From the NCBI GenBank assembly GCA_903884185.1, contig CAISDV010000172.1, positions 1 through 32,643 on the forward strand: 32,643 nt of DNA. The letters run 5' to 3'. Origin of the DNA: an uncultured Chitinophagaceae bacterium (GTDB lineage Bacteria; Bacteroidota; Bacteroidia; Chitinophagales; Chitinophagaceae). The translations under genes were made by a program, and so were the position numbers. How positions within the stretch are numbered: position 1 is the stretch's first letter; each line of letters starts with the position of its first letter. Shown piece by piece: positions 8,722-16,647 of this stretch. Under the pieces are notes generated by a model. The model ran no database searches. It was not told the origin of the DNA and saw nothing but the letters and a program-made list of their open reading frames with translations.

Positions 8722-9653
8722 TCCTTGTTCATTTTATAGCCACGTAAAAAATCTTCTACCGGCATTCTCTTTTTTCCTTCGGGCTGAAGTTCCAAGGCAT
8801 GGATATAGCCATCTGTACAAGTGAATTTCAGGAAACTCTTTCCATCACTCACCACCTCGCCGATTGAATGTGTTGTGCTGGTAATTTCTTTTTTACTTCG
8901 GTATATTTTCAGCATCTTATCATGTAAAAAACAAAAAGCACCGGGATAAGGTGATAGGCCACGAATTAGATTATGAATATCAGTCGCCGTTTTGTTCCAG
9001 TCGATCTTACAAGTTTCTGTCACAATTTTTGGAGCGGTCTTTAATATAGCATTGCTGGTTGAATTTGTTTGAGGAGTTTCCGATAAGCTATTTAATTCTT
9101 TTACCGTTCTCACGAGAAGCCCAGCCCCGGCCAGTTTCATACGGTCATGCAGCTCGCCTGCAGACTCATTTTCACTGATGCTTAATTTTTCTCTCAATAA
9201 AATATCCCCGGTATCTATCTCCTGTTTCAGTTTAAAAGTAGTGAGGCCAGTTTCTTTTTCACCATTTATAACAGCCCAGTTAATAGGCGCTGCGCCACGG
9301 TATTGCGGCAATAAAGAAGCATGCAGGTTGATAGTGCCCATTGGTGGCATATTCCAAACCAATTCGGGCAACATCCTGAAAGCCACTACCAATTGCAGTT
9401 CAGCATTCAATGAACGAAGTGCTGCAAGGAACTGCGGGTCTTTTAATTTTTCGGGTTGCAAGATTCTCAGCCCTTTTTCAACTGCATATTTTTTTACAGC
9501 ACTTTCGGTTAGTTTCATGCCACGCCCTGCGGGCTTATCAGGGGCTGTGATCACACCAACGATATTGCAGCCTGCTTCTGCCAATGCATCAAGCGAGGCG
9601 ACTGCAAAATCTGGTGTTCCCATGAAAATTATACGGGGGCCGGTAAAATTCAT
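8715..9653 (-). CDS. fmt: Methionyl-tRNA formyltransferase
   Basis: Formylates Met-tRNA(fMet) with 10-formyltetrahydrofolate to make the initiator tRNA. The 312-residue length is typical. The N-terminal strand RIIFMGTPDFAVASL, the tRNA-contact loop APDKPAGRGMKL, the catalytic segment NLHASLLPQYRGAAPINWA near residue 107 (Asn and His of the family) and EIDTGDIL with the catalytic Asp are all present. A C-terminal OB-like domain follows (CKIDWNKTATDIHNLIRGLSPYPGAF). Its TAA stop is interleaved with the TGA of the convergent LysM gene. Upstream, a hairpin repeat cluster separates it from the muramidase-like gene on the same strand. Confidence 0.96.
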   Translation of the reverse strand: MNFTGPRIIFMGTPDFAVASLDALAEAGCNIVGVITAPDKPAGRGMKLTESAVKKYAVEKGLRILQPEKLKDPQFLAALRSLNAELQLVVAFRMLPELVWNMPPMGTINLHASLLPQYRGAAPINWAVINGEKETGLTTFKLKQEIDTGDILLREKLSISENESAGELHDRMKLAGAGLLVRTVKELNSLSETPQTNSTSNAILKTAPKIVTETCKIDWNKTATDIHNLIRGLSPYPGAFCFLHDKMLKIYRSKKEITSTTHSIGEVVSDGKSFLKFTCTDGYIHALELQPEGKKRMPVEDFLRGYKMNKDQ

Positions 9654-9667
9654 GCTTTATATTCTTT

Positions 9668-9733
9668 AAACCCTCCAAGAGTTTATAACTCTCCAAGGGT
9701 TATAACAAACTTAAACCCTCCAAGAGTTTAAAT
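9668..9733. repeat. Cluster of three short imperfect palindromes (AAACCCTCCAAGAGTTT type)
   Basis: Two near-identical copies of the 17-mer AAACCCTCCAAGAGTTT, at about 9668 and 9714, flank a variant with arms TATAAC and GTTATA. Each copy can fold into a small hairpin. The cluster fills the gap between the muramidase-like gene and fmt, both read leftward. It is not followed by a T-run in either direction, so it is a poor intrinsic terminator. It resembles the AACCT-type hairpins near 11605 in size and layout. Confidence 0.6.
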
Positions 9734-9748
9734 TTTTAAATATTCCGC

Positions 9749-11023
9749 TCAATCAAAATCGGGATATAAAAGATATCTTTTCCTGATCTTTTTGAACTCA
9801 TCTAGTTTAGGCTGCCAGCTTGCCCTTATCTCTGCTTCTGTCTTTCCATTCCTGATCTGTTGTATCAATTGATCATTTCCTGCCAGGCGATTGATGCCAT
9901 AGCTTTTCAGCAAACCATTTTTTGGCCTGATAAAAAAACTATCCTTCTCAGGAAATAATTTATACGCATCCAGTAAATATTTTAATTGTAAACGGTTATC
10001 AATAGCTTTTAATACTTTCTCATTTGTGCCGGATAGATCCCAGCCATAGCATACTTTATCTTTTTGCTTGGGTTCTTTTGCGCCTTCACGACTGGTAGGA
10101 GTAAATGAAAATAAATTATGCGGCAGGGAAGGATGCCCGAAAATAGCAAATGGATGATCTGTGCCACGGCCCTCACTCAAAACCGTTCCTTCAAACAAAC
10201 AATTACTTCCATACCAGTAAACGGACGACATATCAGGCAGGTTGGGAGAAGGTTTGATAGGTAATACATATTTACTGTTGTGTGTATAGTTAGCACATTT
10301 GATCACCTGGAAATGAAAGAGAGTGTCTTTTGAATTTTTTGCCCGCAAATAATATTCATATTTTTCATTCGCTTTATCGGATAACCATTTTTCTCCTGCT
10401 ATCATGAATGCATATTCGGCTATCGTCATGCCATACACAGTAGGAATCGGCTGCATACCTACAAAGCTTTTAAAAGCGGTATCCAGTACCGGCCCGTCAA
10501 CATAAAACCCATTTGGATTGGGCCTGTCGAGCAATATGAGGGGTTTGCTGTTCTCAAATGCAGCTTCCATGAATTCCTGCACCGATGAAATAAAAGTATA
10601 GAAGCGGGTGCCTACATCCTGGATATCGATCAGCATCACATCAACATCGTTCAAGTCTTCTGCAGTAGGTTTTCTCTTCTTTCCAAAAAGAGAGATCACG
10701 GGAATGCCTGTAGCTGAATCAATATATGTATCCACCCTTTCGCCGGCATCAGCAGTACCACGGAATCCATGCTCAGGGCCAAAAGCCTTGGTAATTTTGA
10801 TACCCAGTTTCTGTAAGGTATCTACCAGGTGCGTCTTGCCAATCGTGGCTGTATGATTGGCAAAAATGCCCACCCGTTTACCTTTTAACAGAGGAAGATA
10901 TACTTCCGTTCGGTAGGCAGCTGGCAGTATCTCAGCCGATGCCGGAGCTTTTTGTTTGGAAGCCTGCGAAAAACAAAGAGAACTGAGAAACAATAATACA
11001 AGAAGTGGGAAATATTTTTTCAT
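9749..11023 (-). CDS. DUF1343 protein, NamZ-type exo-beta-N-acetylmuramidase
   Basis: A 424-residue exported protein of the DUF1343 family, whose characterised member NamZ removes terminal MurNAc from peptidoglycan fragments. The N-terminus is a signal peptide (KKYFPLLVLLFLSSLCFS). Family motifs follow: GKRVGIFANHTA, FGPEHGFRGTADAG near residue 80, DIQDVGTRFYTFISS near 140, LLDRPNPNGFYVDGP near 164, and LSEGRGTDHPFAIFGHP near 275. The start at 11023 is supported by the signal peptide. Cell-wall recycling in the periplasm is the likely role. It is divergent from the FKBP gene. Confidence 0.87.
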   Translation of the reverse strand: MKKYFPLLVLLFLSSLCFSQASKQKAPASAEILPAAYRTEVYLPLLKGKRVGIFANHTATIGKTHLVDTLQKLGIKITKAFGPEHGFRGTADAGERVDTYIDSATGIPVISLFGKKRKPTAEDLNDVDVMLIDIQDVGTRFYTFISSVQEFMEAAFENSKPLILLDRPNPNGFYVDGPVLDTAFKSFVGMQPIPTVYGMTIAEYAFMIAGEKWLSDKANEKYEYYLRAKNSKDTLFHFQVIKCANYTHNSKYVLPIKPSPNLPDMSSVYWYGSNCLFEGTVLSEGRGTDHPFAIFGHPSLPHNLFSFTPTSREGAKEPKQKDKVCYGWDLSGTNEKVLKAIDNRLQLKYLLDAYKLFPEKDSFFIRPKNGLLKSYGINRLAGNDQLIQQIRNGKTEAEIRASWQPKLDEFKKIRKRYLLYPDFD

Positions 11024-11059
11024 GGTAGTAATTAAAGCACGAAAGTTAATTAAAATTAC

Positions 11060-11090
11060 TTGTGTGGGTTAATTTCCGGGATTACCTTGC
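11060..11090 (+). promoter_or_regulatory. Candidate -33/-7 promoter of the FKBP gene
   Basis: TTGT (11060-11063) and TACCTTGC (11083-11090) are 19 bases apart, matching the Bacteroidota TTTG/TAnnTTTG layout. The implied transcript would start about 48 bases before the ATG. The same TACCTTRC word occurs before pepT and the SPFH gene. Confidence 0.4.
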
Positions 11091-11144
11091 AAGCGTTCAA
11101 AAATAGACCGGAAAGAGAATTTTTTTATCATCAAATCAATAAAA

Positions 11145-11597
11145 ATGCAACAAGTAAAAAAAGGCGACAAAGTGAAAGTGCACTATCATGGTAAATTAAC
11201 AAACGGTGTAACATTTGATTCTTCAGAAGGGCGCGAACCACTTGAGTTTGAAGTGGGTGCAGGCGCAGTGATACAGGGATTTGATGAAGGCGTTACCGGT
11301 ATGACAGCTGGCGAGAAAAAAACCATTCATATCCCTGCTGATGAAGCTTATGGCGCCAAACAGGAAGATATGATCATGGAATTTCCAAAAGATAAATTCC
11401 CGGAAGACATGGTGCCCGAAGTAGGCATGCAACTGAATATGAGTAATGGTGGACAGAATTTCCCAGTTGTTATTGTTGAAGTGATGGATGATGTGGTGAT
11501 ACTGGATGCCAATCATCCGCTTGCTGGAGAAGACCTGGTATTCGACCTTGAGCTGGTAGAGATCTCGGGGAGTAAGCCTTTGATCATTACGCTGTAG
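11145..11597 (+). CDS. FKBP-type peptidyl-prolyl isomerase, SlyD-like
   Basis: A cytosolic 150-residue prolyl isomerase and chaperone. The FKBP core is split: VKKGDKVKVHYHGKLTNGVTFDSS and IQGFDEGVTGMTAGEKKTIHIPADEAYG precede an insert-in-flap region (about residues 75-125, with FPKDKFPEDM and a VVILDANHPLAGEDLVFDLEL return). That arrangement defines the SlyD group. The histidine-rich nickel-binding tail of E. coli SlyD is absent and the protein ends in SKPLIITL. There is no signal peptide. An A-rich leader without a Shine-Dalgarno sequence precedes the ATG. Confidence 0.93.
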   Translation: MQQVKKGDKVKVHYHGKLTNGVTFDSSEGREPLEFEVGAGAVIQGFDEGVTGMTAGEKKTIHIPADEAYGAKQEDMIMEFPKDKFPEDMVPEVGMQLNMSNGGQNFPVVIVEVMDDVVILDANHPLAGEDLVFDLELVEISGSKPLIITL

Positions 11598-11604
11598 ATA
11601 AAAA

Positions 11605-11661
11605 AAACCTATGAGGTTTCAAAAACCTCATAGGTTTGATTTTAAAACCTTATAGGTCTTT
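11605..11661. terminator. AACCT hairpin repeat, probable bidirectional terminator
   Basis: AAACCTATGAGGTTT (11605-11619) and its exact reverse complement AAACCTCATAGGTTT (11623-11637) form two small hairpins that can also pair with each other as one 15-bp stem. A third degenerate copy lies at 11645-11661 and is followed by a T-rich stretch. An A-run precedes the first copy, giving a T-run on the other strand. It sits between two convergent genes, where a shared terminator is expected. Confidence 0.6.
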
Positions 11662-11667
11662 CTTTAA

Positions 11668-12216
11668 TTATTTCTTTCTATTCATCCACCATCCCAGCCA
11701 GAGGCCTGTTAGTCCCCAACTCATCAGTGCATCTATTAAATGTCCGCTCAGGTCTCTTGATTGATACCAGATATGATAAGTATAAGCCGAGTTCAGAAAT
11801 ACAATTAACCCAACAAATAACGAGGCCATAAAAAAAGTACCGAAACCGGGTGAATCTATTTTGCCCAGTATCCAGCAAAGCAGCCATACGAGTACAATGT
11901 TCACGAGGAAAACACGGATCAGGCTCAACCCCATATTTATATTGTATGCTTTATGATACGAGATCATTGCCCAGGGCTTGCCCTCCATGTTCTTCATGAG
12001 TTTATCGGCTTCGGCCCAGGTGGTAGTTGCCGGCACGGTCGGTAATGAATAGCTGCCATCTTCAGAAAATTGTGTATTGAGGTAAGCAAGGATACTGTCC
12101 TGTTTAGGTGTGTAATCTTCTGCGGAGCGGTGAAGATCTAACATCGTCCATGACAAAGTTTGCCATGCAAAGATGATGACAGCACCTACTAATACACCAA
12201 TGATTGTTTTATGCAT
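11668..12216 (-). CDS. Conserved hypothetical membrane protein
   Basis: A 182-residue protein with four predicted membrane helices: residues 4-24 (TIIGVLVGAVIIFAWQTLSW), about 93-115 (LSLIRVFLVNIVLVWLLCWIL), about 122-142 (FGTFFMASLFVGLIVFLNSA) and about 160-178 (LIDALMSWGLTGLWLGWWM). Between helices 1 and 2 is a loop of some 70 residues that probably faces the periplasm (LPTVPATTTWAEADKLMKNM). I recognise no enzymatic motif. It is convergent with the FKBP gene and divergent from pepT. Function unknown. Confidence 0.75.
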   Translation of the reverse strand: MHKTIIGVLVGAVIIFAWQTLSWTMLDLHRSAEDYTPKQDSILAYLNTQFSEDGSYSLPTVPATTTWAEADKLMKNMEGKPWAMISYHKAYNINMGLSLIRVFLVNIVLVWLLCWILGKIDSPGFGTFFMASLFVGLIVFLNSAYTYHIWYQSRDLSGHLIDALMSWGLTGLWLGWWMNRKK

Positions 12217-12262
12217 GTCGCGGGTTTTGGTTGAGAAAACAAAATAGAAAAAGGAATTGAGA

Positions 12263-12290
12263 TTTGCAAGGAGCGATTTTATTTACCTTG
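12263..12290 (+). promoter_or_regulatory. Candidate -33/-7 promoter of pepT
   Basis: TTTG (12263-12266) and TACCTTG (12284-12290) are separated by 17 bases, a good match to the Bacteroidota promoter. The expected transcript start is near 12296, so the ATG at 12298 would be almost leaderless. The ATGs at 12301 and 12307 are alternatives. Confidence 0.5.
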
Positions 12291-12297
12291 CCCCTAA

Positions 12298-13548
12298 ATG
12301 ATGGCTATGTTTGATCAGTATGTATTCACTGTTGCAGAAAAATTTATGCGTTATGTGCAGGTTGATACCCAAAGTAACCCGCAAAGCAATACACATCCCA
12401 GTACTGAAAAGCAAAAAAATCTTTCGGCAATCCTGTCCGAGGAATTAAAAAAGATGGAAATTGCAGATGCCTGTACTGATGAGTATGGTTATGTGTATGC
12501 TACCATTCCTTCCAACTCAAATAAAAAAACTCCAGTCATTTGTTTTTGTGCGCATGTGGATACGGCGCCTGATTGTAGTGGCACTCATGTGAAACCCATA
12601 CTCCATAAGGATTATCGTGGGCAGGATATTATTCTTCCGGATGATAATTCGCAAATATTGCGAGTGAAAGATTATCCCTATTTAAAAGAACATATCGGTC
12701 ATTCTATTATTACCGCAAGCGGGAATACATTGCTTGGGGCTGATGATAAAAGCGGTGTGGCTATTATTATGGATATGGCGAATTACTTATTGGCACATCC
12801 TGAAATAAAACATGGCACCATAAAAATTTTATTTACTCCTGATGAAGAAATAGGTAAGGGGACTGCAAAACTGGATTTGAAAAAATTAGGTGCTGATTTT
12901 GCATACACATTGGATGGTGGTGAGGCCGGTACATTGGAAGACGAAACATTTAGCGCAGATGGTGCCGTGGTCACTATTCATGGAGTGAGTGTACACCCCG
13001 GTTATGCAAAAGATAAACTGGTGAATGCTTTAAAGATCGCCGGAGAAATTCTTGACGCGCTTCCAAAAGATGAATTTAGTCCGGAGACAACTGAAAAACG
13101 ACAAGGCTTTGTTCATCCGGTAAGAATGGATGGGCAAGCCGAGAAGGCAACCATAGAGTTTATTGTACGGGATTTTCTAACAGCAAAGCTTGCTGAACAT
13201 GAAGCAAGGTTGAAGTCAATAGTTGAAACAGTTCTCGCAAAACACCCCTACGCCAATTTTAAATTTGAAGTGCATGAACAGTACCGCAATATGAAAGAGG
13301 TGCTGGATAAATATCCGCAAGTTGTATCTAATGCAGCCGAAGCATATTCACGCGCCGGATTAAAAGTTCGCAGCGAACCGATCCGTGGTGGTACAGATGG
13401 AAGCAGGCTAAGCTTTATGGGATTGCCTTGTCCCAACTTGTTTACAGGCATGCAGGCCATTCACAGCAAACTGGAATGGATTGGCGTGAAGGATATGGAG
13501 AAGGCGGTGGAGGTGTTGGTGAATCTGGTGCAATTGTCTGGACTATGA
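12298..13548 (+). CDS. pepT: Peptidase T (tripeptide aminopeptidase)
   Basis: A cytosolic zinc aminopeptidase of family M20B that removes N-terminal residues from tripeptides. The 416-residue protein shows the metal and catalytic motifs in order: CAHVDTAPD near residue 84, GADDKSGVAIIM near 148, TPDEEIGKG near 180 (catalytic Glu pair), TLDGGEAG near 203, and the C-terminal RGGTDGSRLSFMGLPCPN with the last metal ligand region. The insertion between catalytic halves (HGVSVHPGYAKDKLVNAL) is typical. Three ATGs occur at 12298, 12301 and 12307, and the nearby promoter makes the later ones possible. The stop codon is the first word of a 9-bp repeat ladder. Confidence 0.95.
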   Translation: MMAMFDQYVFTVAEKFMRYVQVDTQSNPQSNTHPSTEKQKNLSAILSEELKKMEIADACTDEYGYVYATIPSNSNKKTPVICFCAHVDTAPDCSGTHVKPILHKDYRGQDIILPDDNSQILRVKDYPYLKEHIGHSIITASGNTLLGADDKSGVAIIMDMANYLLAHPEIKHGTIKILFTPDEEIGKGTAKLDLKKLGADFAYTLDGGEAGTLEDETFSADGAVVTIHGVSVHPGYAKDKLVNALKIAGEILDALPKDEFSPETTEKRQGFVHPVRMDGQAEKATIEFIVRDFLTAKLAEHEARLKSIVETVLAKHPYANFKFEVHEQYRNMKEVLDKYPQVVSNAAEAYSRAGLKVRSEPIRGGTDGSRLSFMGLPCPNLFTGMQAIHSKLEWIGVKDMEKAVEVLVNLVQLSGL

Positions 13549-13581
13549 TTTATATGATTAAAGTGATAGGTATGATAAAAA
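13546..13581 (+). repeat. 9-bp tandem array starting at the pepT stop codon
   Basis: Four exact 9-bp steps begin with TGATTTATA, TGATTAAAG, TGATAGGTA and TGATAAAAA. The first TGA is the pepT stop. Because the period is three codons, every unit puts another TGA in the pepT frame. Two 14-mers are shared with the array at 23036. Confidence 0.8.
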
Positions 13582-13593
13582 AATCTCCTAATC

Positions 13594-13625
13594 CTTTGCG
13601 CCTTAATTTACTTTGCCTCTTTGCC
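13594..13625 (+). repeat. CTTTGC-word array (copy 1)
   Basis: CTTTGCG, CTTTGCC and CTTTGCC lie at 13594, 13611 and 13619. This is the loosest of four such arrays between 13.5 and 17.7 kb, all in the same orientation. Confidence 0.5.
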
Positions 13626-13651
13626 CGCCCGGCTAAGCCGTTCGGACGGGC
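13623..13651. repeat. GC-rich palindrome containing the stop of the GT87-like gene
   Basis: Arms GCCCGCCCG (13623-13631) and CGGACGGGC (13643-13651) pair with one mismatch around GGCTAAGCC. The leftward gene reads through half of the palindrome and takes its TAG stop from it (13633-13635), so its last residues PVRTA are repeat-encoded. It may also act as a transcription end, though no T-run follows. Confidence 0.6.
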
Positions 13652-14808
13652 GTGAAACTCTCGAACATCATCTCCCAAACGATTTTCATCCAAACCAAAA
13701 TGCAAGGAACTACCTTGATCGCATATGGAAAAATATAATCGGCCCGGATAGGTTTTGGAAAGATATCTGTAACAGATAATGTCGTAAAAACAAACGCAAG
13801 TATCGCCAACACTAGATCTAACTTTTTTCTTTTTTGTGAGAAGAACCAGATCGCCACGCCACTCATTGCAATCACAAATGTGGGCGACTCGGCCTTATGA
13901 TTAAATATGATGATCCACACCAGTAGTGACGCGAGTGCCATCAGCCTGAAATGATAATTTTTATATTCTTTGATCCGAAGAAAAGGAAGCATGAATAAAA
14001 CTCCGCCAATTAATAACACAATTGTTTTTGAAATATCCAGGTTGAACCATGTCTTCAACCAACCCATCACTGAAAAACCATAAGATACAGAACTGTCGTT
14101 CTTCAGAAGCTCCATCCAACTGGCATATAAAAACTTTAACTGCTGAAAGTTTACCACTGCCAGCGGAAGAATGAACAGGATAACAAACCACATGGCTGAA
14201 TACAAAGCCAGTTTCCATTTCTTAGGATAGAAAAGAAACAGCACAAACGCTGCAACGCCAAACACTTTAATATAGATGGTAAATACAATGCTCAATGCTG
14301 CCAACAGGTATTTTTCCCGTTCCAATAATCCAAATGCAAGAACTATGAGTCCCACCATCAAGCCATTACTCTGTGAATTTTGCATGGAAGTGGTCAGTTC
14401 TATCAAAACAAAAAGAAGCATGGCATTTCTTTTCCTGCTTTCGATCCCAGGGATATAACGAATGGCAAAAAACAATGCCAGTGCATTTACAAGGTTCCAC
14501 AAATGCAATCCAACGACATCCGGAAGTTTGGCGAATATTCCAAAGAACACCGAAAATGTTGGACTGTACTTATACAAATCCCAGTGCTCATCAGGATATA
14601 ATTTATACAGATCCAATCCCTGCACCAAATGAAACCAGGATTGTTTAAAGATCACATAATTATTATACTGCGTATATAATTTGCCGTTACTGAGAAGTAC
14701 ATTCCCCTGCATGAAAAAAGATTGCGTGCTTACAAAAAGCGCCACCAATGCAAATAGCAGGAAGACGAGATTGGTGCCGGAAAATAATTGCGAAATACCT
14801 TTTTTCAT
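13633..14808 (-). CDS. GT87-like (DUF2029) membrane glycosyltransferase
   Basis: A 391-residue protein with about ten hydrophobic helices. The layout matches the DUF2029/GT87 polyprenyl-phosphate-sugar transferases: first helix FLLFALVALFVSTQSFF, a periplasmic loop with LDLYKLYPDEHWDLYKYSPTF, then LWNLVNALALFFAIRY and the MQNSQSNGLMVGLIVLAFGLLE segment typical of the family. These enzymes transfer a sugar, mannose in characterised members, from a lipid carrier to envelope glycans or lipids. The donor and acceptor here are unknown. The gene stands alone, divergent from the SPFH gene. The last codons lie in a GC-rich palindrome. Confidence 0.75.
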   Translation of the reverse strand: MKKGISQLFSGTNLVFLLFALVALFVSTQSFFMQGNVLLSNGKLYTQYNNYVIFKQSWFHLVQGLDLYKLYPDEHWDLYKYSPTFSVFFGIFAKLPDVVGLHLWNLVNALALFFAIRYIPGIESRKRNAMLLFVLIELTTSMQNSQSNGLMVGLIVLAFGLLEREKYLLAALSIVFTIYIKVFGVAAFVLFLFYPKKWKLALYSAMWFVILFILPLAVVNFQQLKFLYASWMELLKNDSSVSYGFSVMGWLKTWFNLDISKTIVLLIGGVLFMLPFLRIKEYKNYHFRLMALASLLVWIIIFNHKAESPTFVIAMSGVAIWFFSQKRKKLDLVLAILAFVFTTLSVTDIFPKPIRADYIFPYAIKVVPCILVWMKIVWEMMFESFTPVRTA

Positions 14809-14902
14809 AGGGCCTTCTTTGAACTAATTCAAGTAAAGTAATTGCATTGTTCCAATTCCTGCAAATTCAACACCCGATTTTATTCCACACATACAACATA
14901 TA

Positions 14903-14932
14903 TTGGCGGTCTCAATTCTTTGACTACCTTAC
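14903..14932 (+). promoter_or_regulatory. Candidate -33/-7 promoter of the SPFH gene
   Basis: TTGG (14903-14906) and TACCTTAC (14925-14932) are 18 bases apart. The implied transcript starts about ten bases before the ATG at 14948. It shares the TACCTTRC -7 word with the FKBP and pepT promoters. Confidence 0.4.
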
Positions 14933-14947
14933 GCAAAATTTACTGCT

Positions 14948-15895
14948 ATGGAAATTCTTCAACATTATTGGTGGGTGCTAGTGGCGCTGTTCATTATTTT
15001 CAGCGGACTGGTAACTGTAAACCAGGGAACGATCGCCGTGATCACGATGTTTGGTAAATACCAACGCATCCTGCGGCCGGGACTGAACTTCAAGATCCCA
15101 ATTGTAGAACAGGTATATAAAACGATCAGCATTCAGAACCGTTCGGTGGAGCTTGAATTCCAGGCGGTAACACTTGACCAGGCGAATGTGTATTTTAAAA
15201 GCATGCTGCTTTATTCGGTGATCAACCAGGATGAGAACAGCATCAAAAATGTAGCATTCAAATTCATCAGCGATAAAGACCTGATGCAGGCATTGATACG
15301 CACTGTGGAAGGAAGTATCCGCGGTTTCGTGGCAACCAAGCGCCAGGCGGAGATTTTATTGCAGCGTAAAGAGATCGTTGAGTTTGTAAAAGCACAGATC
15401 GACCATTCACTGGAAGAATGGGGTTATCATTTGCAGGACCTGCAGATCAATGATATCACCTTCGACCAGCAGATCATGGAAAGCATGAGCAGGGTGGTAG
15501 CAAGTAATAACCTGAAAGCCGCGGCTGAGAATGAAGGGCAGGCTTTACTGATCACAAAAACAAAAGGCGCAGAAGCAGAAGGTAATGCCATTAAAATATC
15601 TGCCGAAGCTGAAAAAGAAGCGGCACGTTTGCGCGGACAAGGTGTGGCATTGTTCCGGGAAGAAGTGGCAAGAGGTATGAGCCAGGCTGCAGAACAAATG
15701 AAACAGGCAAATCTTGATACAAATGTGATCCTGTTCAGCATGTGGACAGAAGCCATCAAAAATTTTGCGGAAGTAGGAAAGGGCAATGTTATTTTCTTAG
15801 ATGGCAGCCCCGAAGGAATGGAAAATAATATGCGACAGATCATTGCGATGATGAAGTTGAAGGAGGCGCACCAGATTACGCCCCCTACCAAGTAG
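14948..15895 (+). CDS. SPFH/Band 7 (stomatin/QmcA-like) membrane protein
   Basis: A 315-residue protein with one N-terminal membrane anchor (WWVLVALFIIFSGLVTV, residues 8-25) followed by the SPFH domain: TVNQGTIAVITMFGKYQRILRPGLNFKIP near residue 24, RSVELEFQAVTLDQANVYFKS, and a KRQAEILLQRKEIVEFVKAQI helix. An Ala/Glu-rich coiled coil (ITKTKGAEAEGNAIKISAEAEKEAARLRG) leads to the C-terminus. SPFH proteins oligomerise into membrane microdomain scaffolds and often modulate proteases. No NfeD partner is adjacent, so the partner is unknown. The stop is followed at once by a 9-bp repeat and a terminator. Confidence 0.88.
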   Translation: MEILQHYWWVLVALFIIFSGLVTVNQGTIAVITMFGKYQRILRPGLNFKIPIVEQVYKTISIQNRSVELEFQAVTLDQANVYFKSMLLYSVINQDENSIKNVAFKFISDKDLMQALIRTVEGSIRGFVATKRQAEILLQRKEIVEFVKAQIDHSLEEWGYHLQDLQINDITFDQQIMESMSRVVASNNLKAAAENEGQALLITKTKGAEAEGNAIKISAEAEKEAARLRGQGVALFREEVARGMSQAAEQMKQANLDTNVILFSMWTEAIKNFAEVGKGNVIFLDGSPEGMENNMRQIIAMMKLKEAHQITPPTK

Positions 15896-15898
15896 GAT

Positions 15899-15932
15899 CA
15901 GAATTTACAGAATTTAATAATTACAGAATTTT
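15899..15932 (+). repeat. CAGAATTTA 9-bp array after the SPFH gene
   Basis: CAGAATTTA occurs twice in perfect tandem (15899, 15908) and once more as CAGAATTTT at 15924 after a 7-base unit. It starts four bases after the SPFH stop codon. Confidence 0.65.
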
Positions 15933-15966
15933 AAAGGCAGGTAGATTTTCTATCTGCCTTTTGTTT
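15933..15966 (+). terminator. Intrinsic terminator of the SPFH gene
   Basis: GGCAGGTAGA (15937 on) pairs with TCTATCTGCC (ending 15958) across a short TTT loop, with one G-T wobble, and is followed by TTTTGTTTT. This is the clearest rho-independent terminator in the window. Confidence 0.8.
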
Positions 15967-15978
15967 TGTGAGTAAACT

Positions 15979-16016
15979 CTTTGCGATTCTTTGCGAAATC
16001 CTTTGCGCCCTTTGCG
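15979..16016 (+). repeat. CTTTGCG-word array (copy 2)
   Basis: CTTTGCG occurs at 15979, 15989, 16001 and 16010 (steps 10, 12, 9) and is followed by an A-run. It lies between the SPFH terminator and the lipoprotein gene. Confidence 0.7.
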
Positions 16017-16056
16017 TTTAAAAAATCAGCAAGAATATGATTAGCGTTTTCTTTCT

Positions 16057-16551
16057 TTATAAATTATATTCTTCATAGAATGCCTGCTTTGTTTTTCTGT
16101 CATACCAGAGGTATTGCCAATATTTCCCTTCTTTGCCAATCTTATAAGGCGTTAAAAGTTCTATTTTGTCTTTGTTCCACCACTTGAATTCATCTAAGAA
16201 GAGAAGGCCATCATCATCTTTAGAAGTTGTTTCTTGCATTTTCTTTATATCGATGATGCTGTTAATTGTTTTTTTGTTACAAGTAAATGCAATTAGGACT
16301 TTGTAATTAATACCTAAATAATCTCCATAAGAATAAATGTTTTTTACGTCACTTGTCAATTCAACTTGCAAATGTTCTTTAAAACGCTTTTTGTTATGAT
16401 CTGTGTCCGGTTTATAGGAATCATAAGTAGGAAATACTTTGTCTAACTGTTTTGATGCTCCATCCTTGGCTTTAGTAATGACATTTTCTCCCTTTTTCTT
16501 TAGCCTGTCACATGAAAAAAAAGCTATAGAAAAAGTGAAGATTAAAAGCAT
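16057..16551 (-). CDS. Hypothetical lipoprotein
   Basis: The chosen ATG at 16551 gives 164 residues with a type II signal peptide, MLLIFTFSIAFFSC, and a lipobox cysteine at residue 14. The frame extends upstream to 16626, but that would bury the signal. After lipidation comes a lysine-rich stretch (DRLKKKGENVITKAKDG), then a mixed alpha/beta part with IDIKKMQETTSKDDDG and a tryptophan/tyrosine-rich end (EGKYWQYLWYDRKTKQAFYEEY). I recognise no family. Base composition is more A+T-rich than neighbouring genes. It is bracketed by two same-orientation CTTTGCG arrays, which might mark an inserted segment. Confidence 0.6.
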   Translation of the reverse strand: MLLIFTFSIAFFSCDRLKKKGENVITKAKDGASKQLDKVFPTYDSYKPDTDHNKKRFKEHLQVELTSDVKNIYSYGDYLGINYKVLIAFTCNKKTINSIIDIKKMQETTSKDDDGLLFLDEFKWWNKDKIELLTPYKIGKEGKYWQYLWYDRKTKQAFYEEYNL

Positions 16552-16647
16552 TGACCTAATACTTGATATGGATAGATTTAACTGGAGCACAATAATAGTA
16601 TTTTGACAGATCTCAAATCTAAACAAAAGTGTTTATTCGTAATGAGC

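Noticed and set aside
9178-9669. A 163-codon plus-strand frame opposite fmt
   Set aside because: It is a shadow of the strongly conserved fmt coding frame with no motif of its own.
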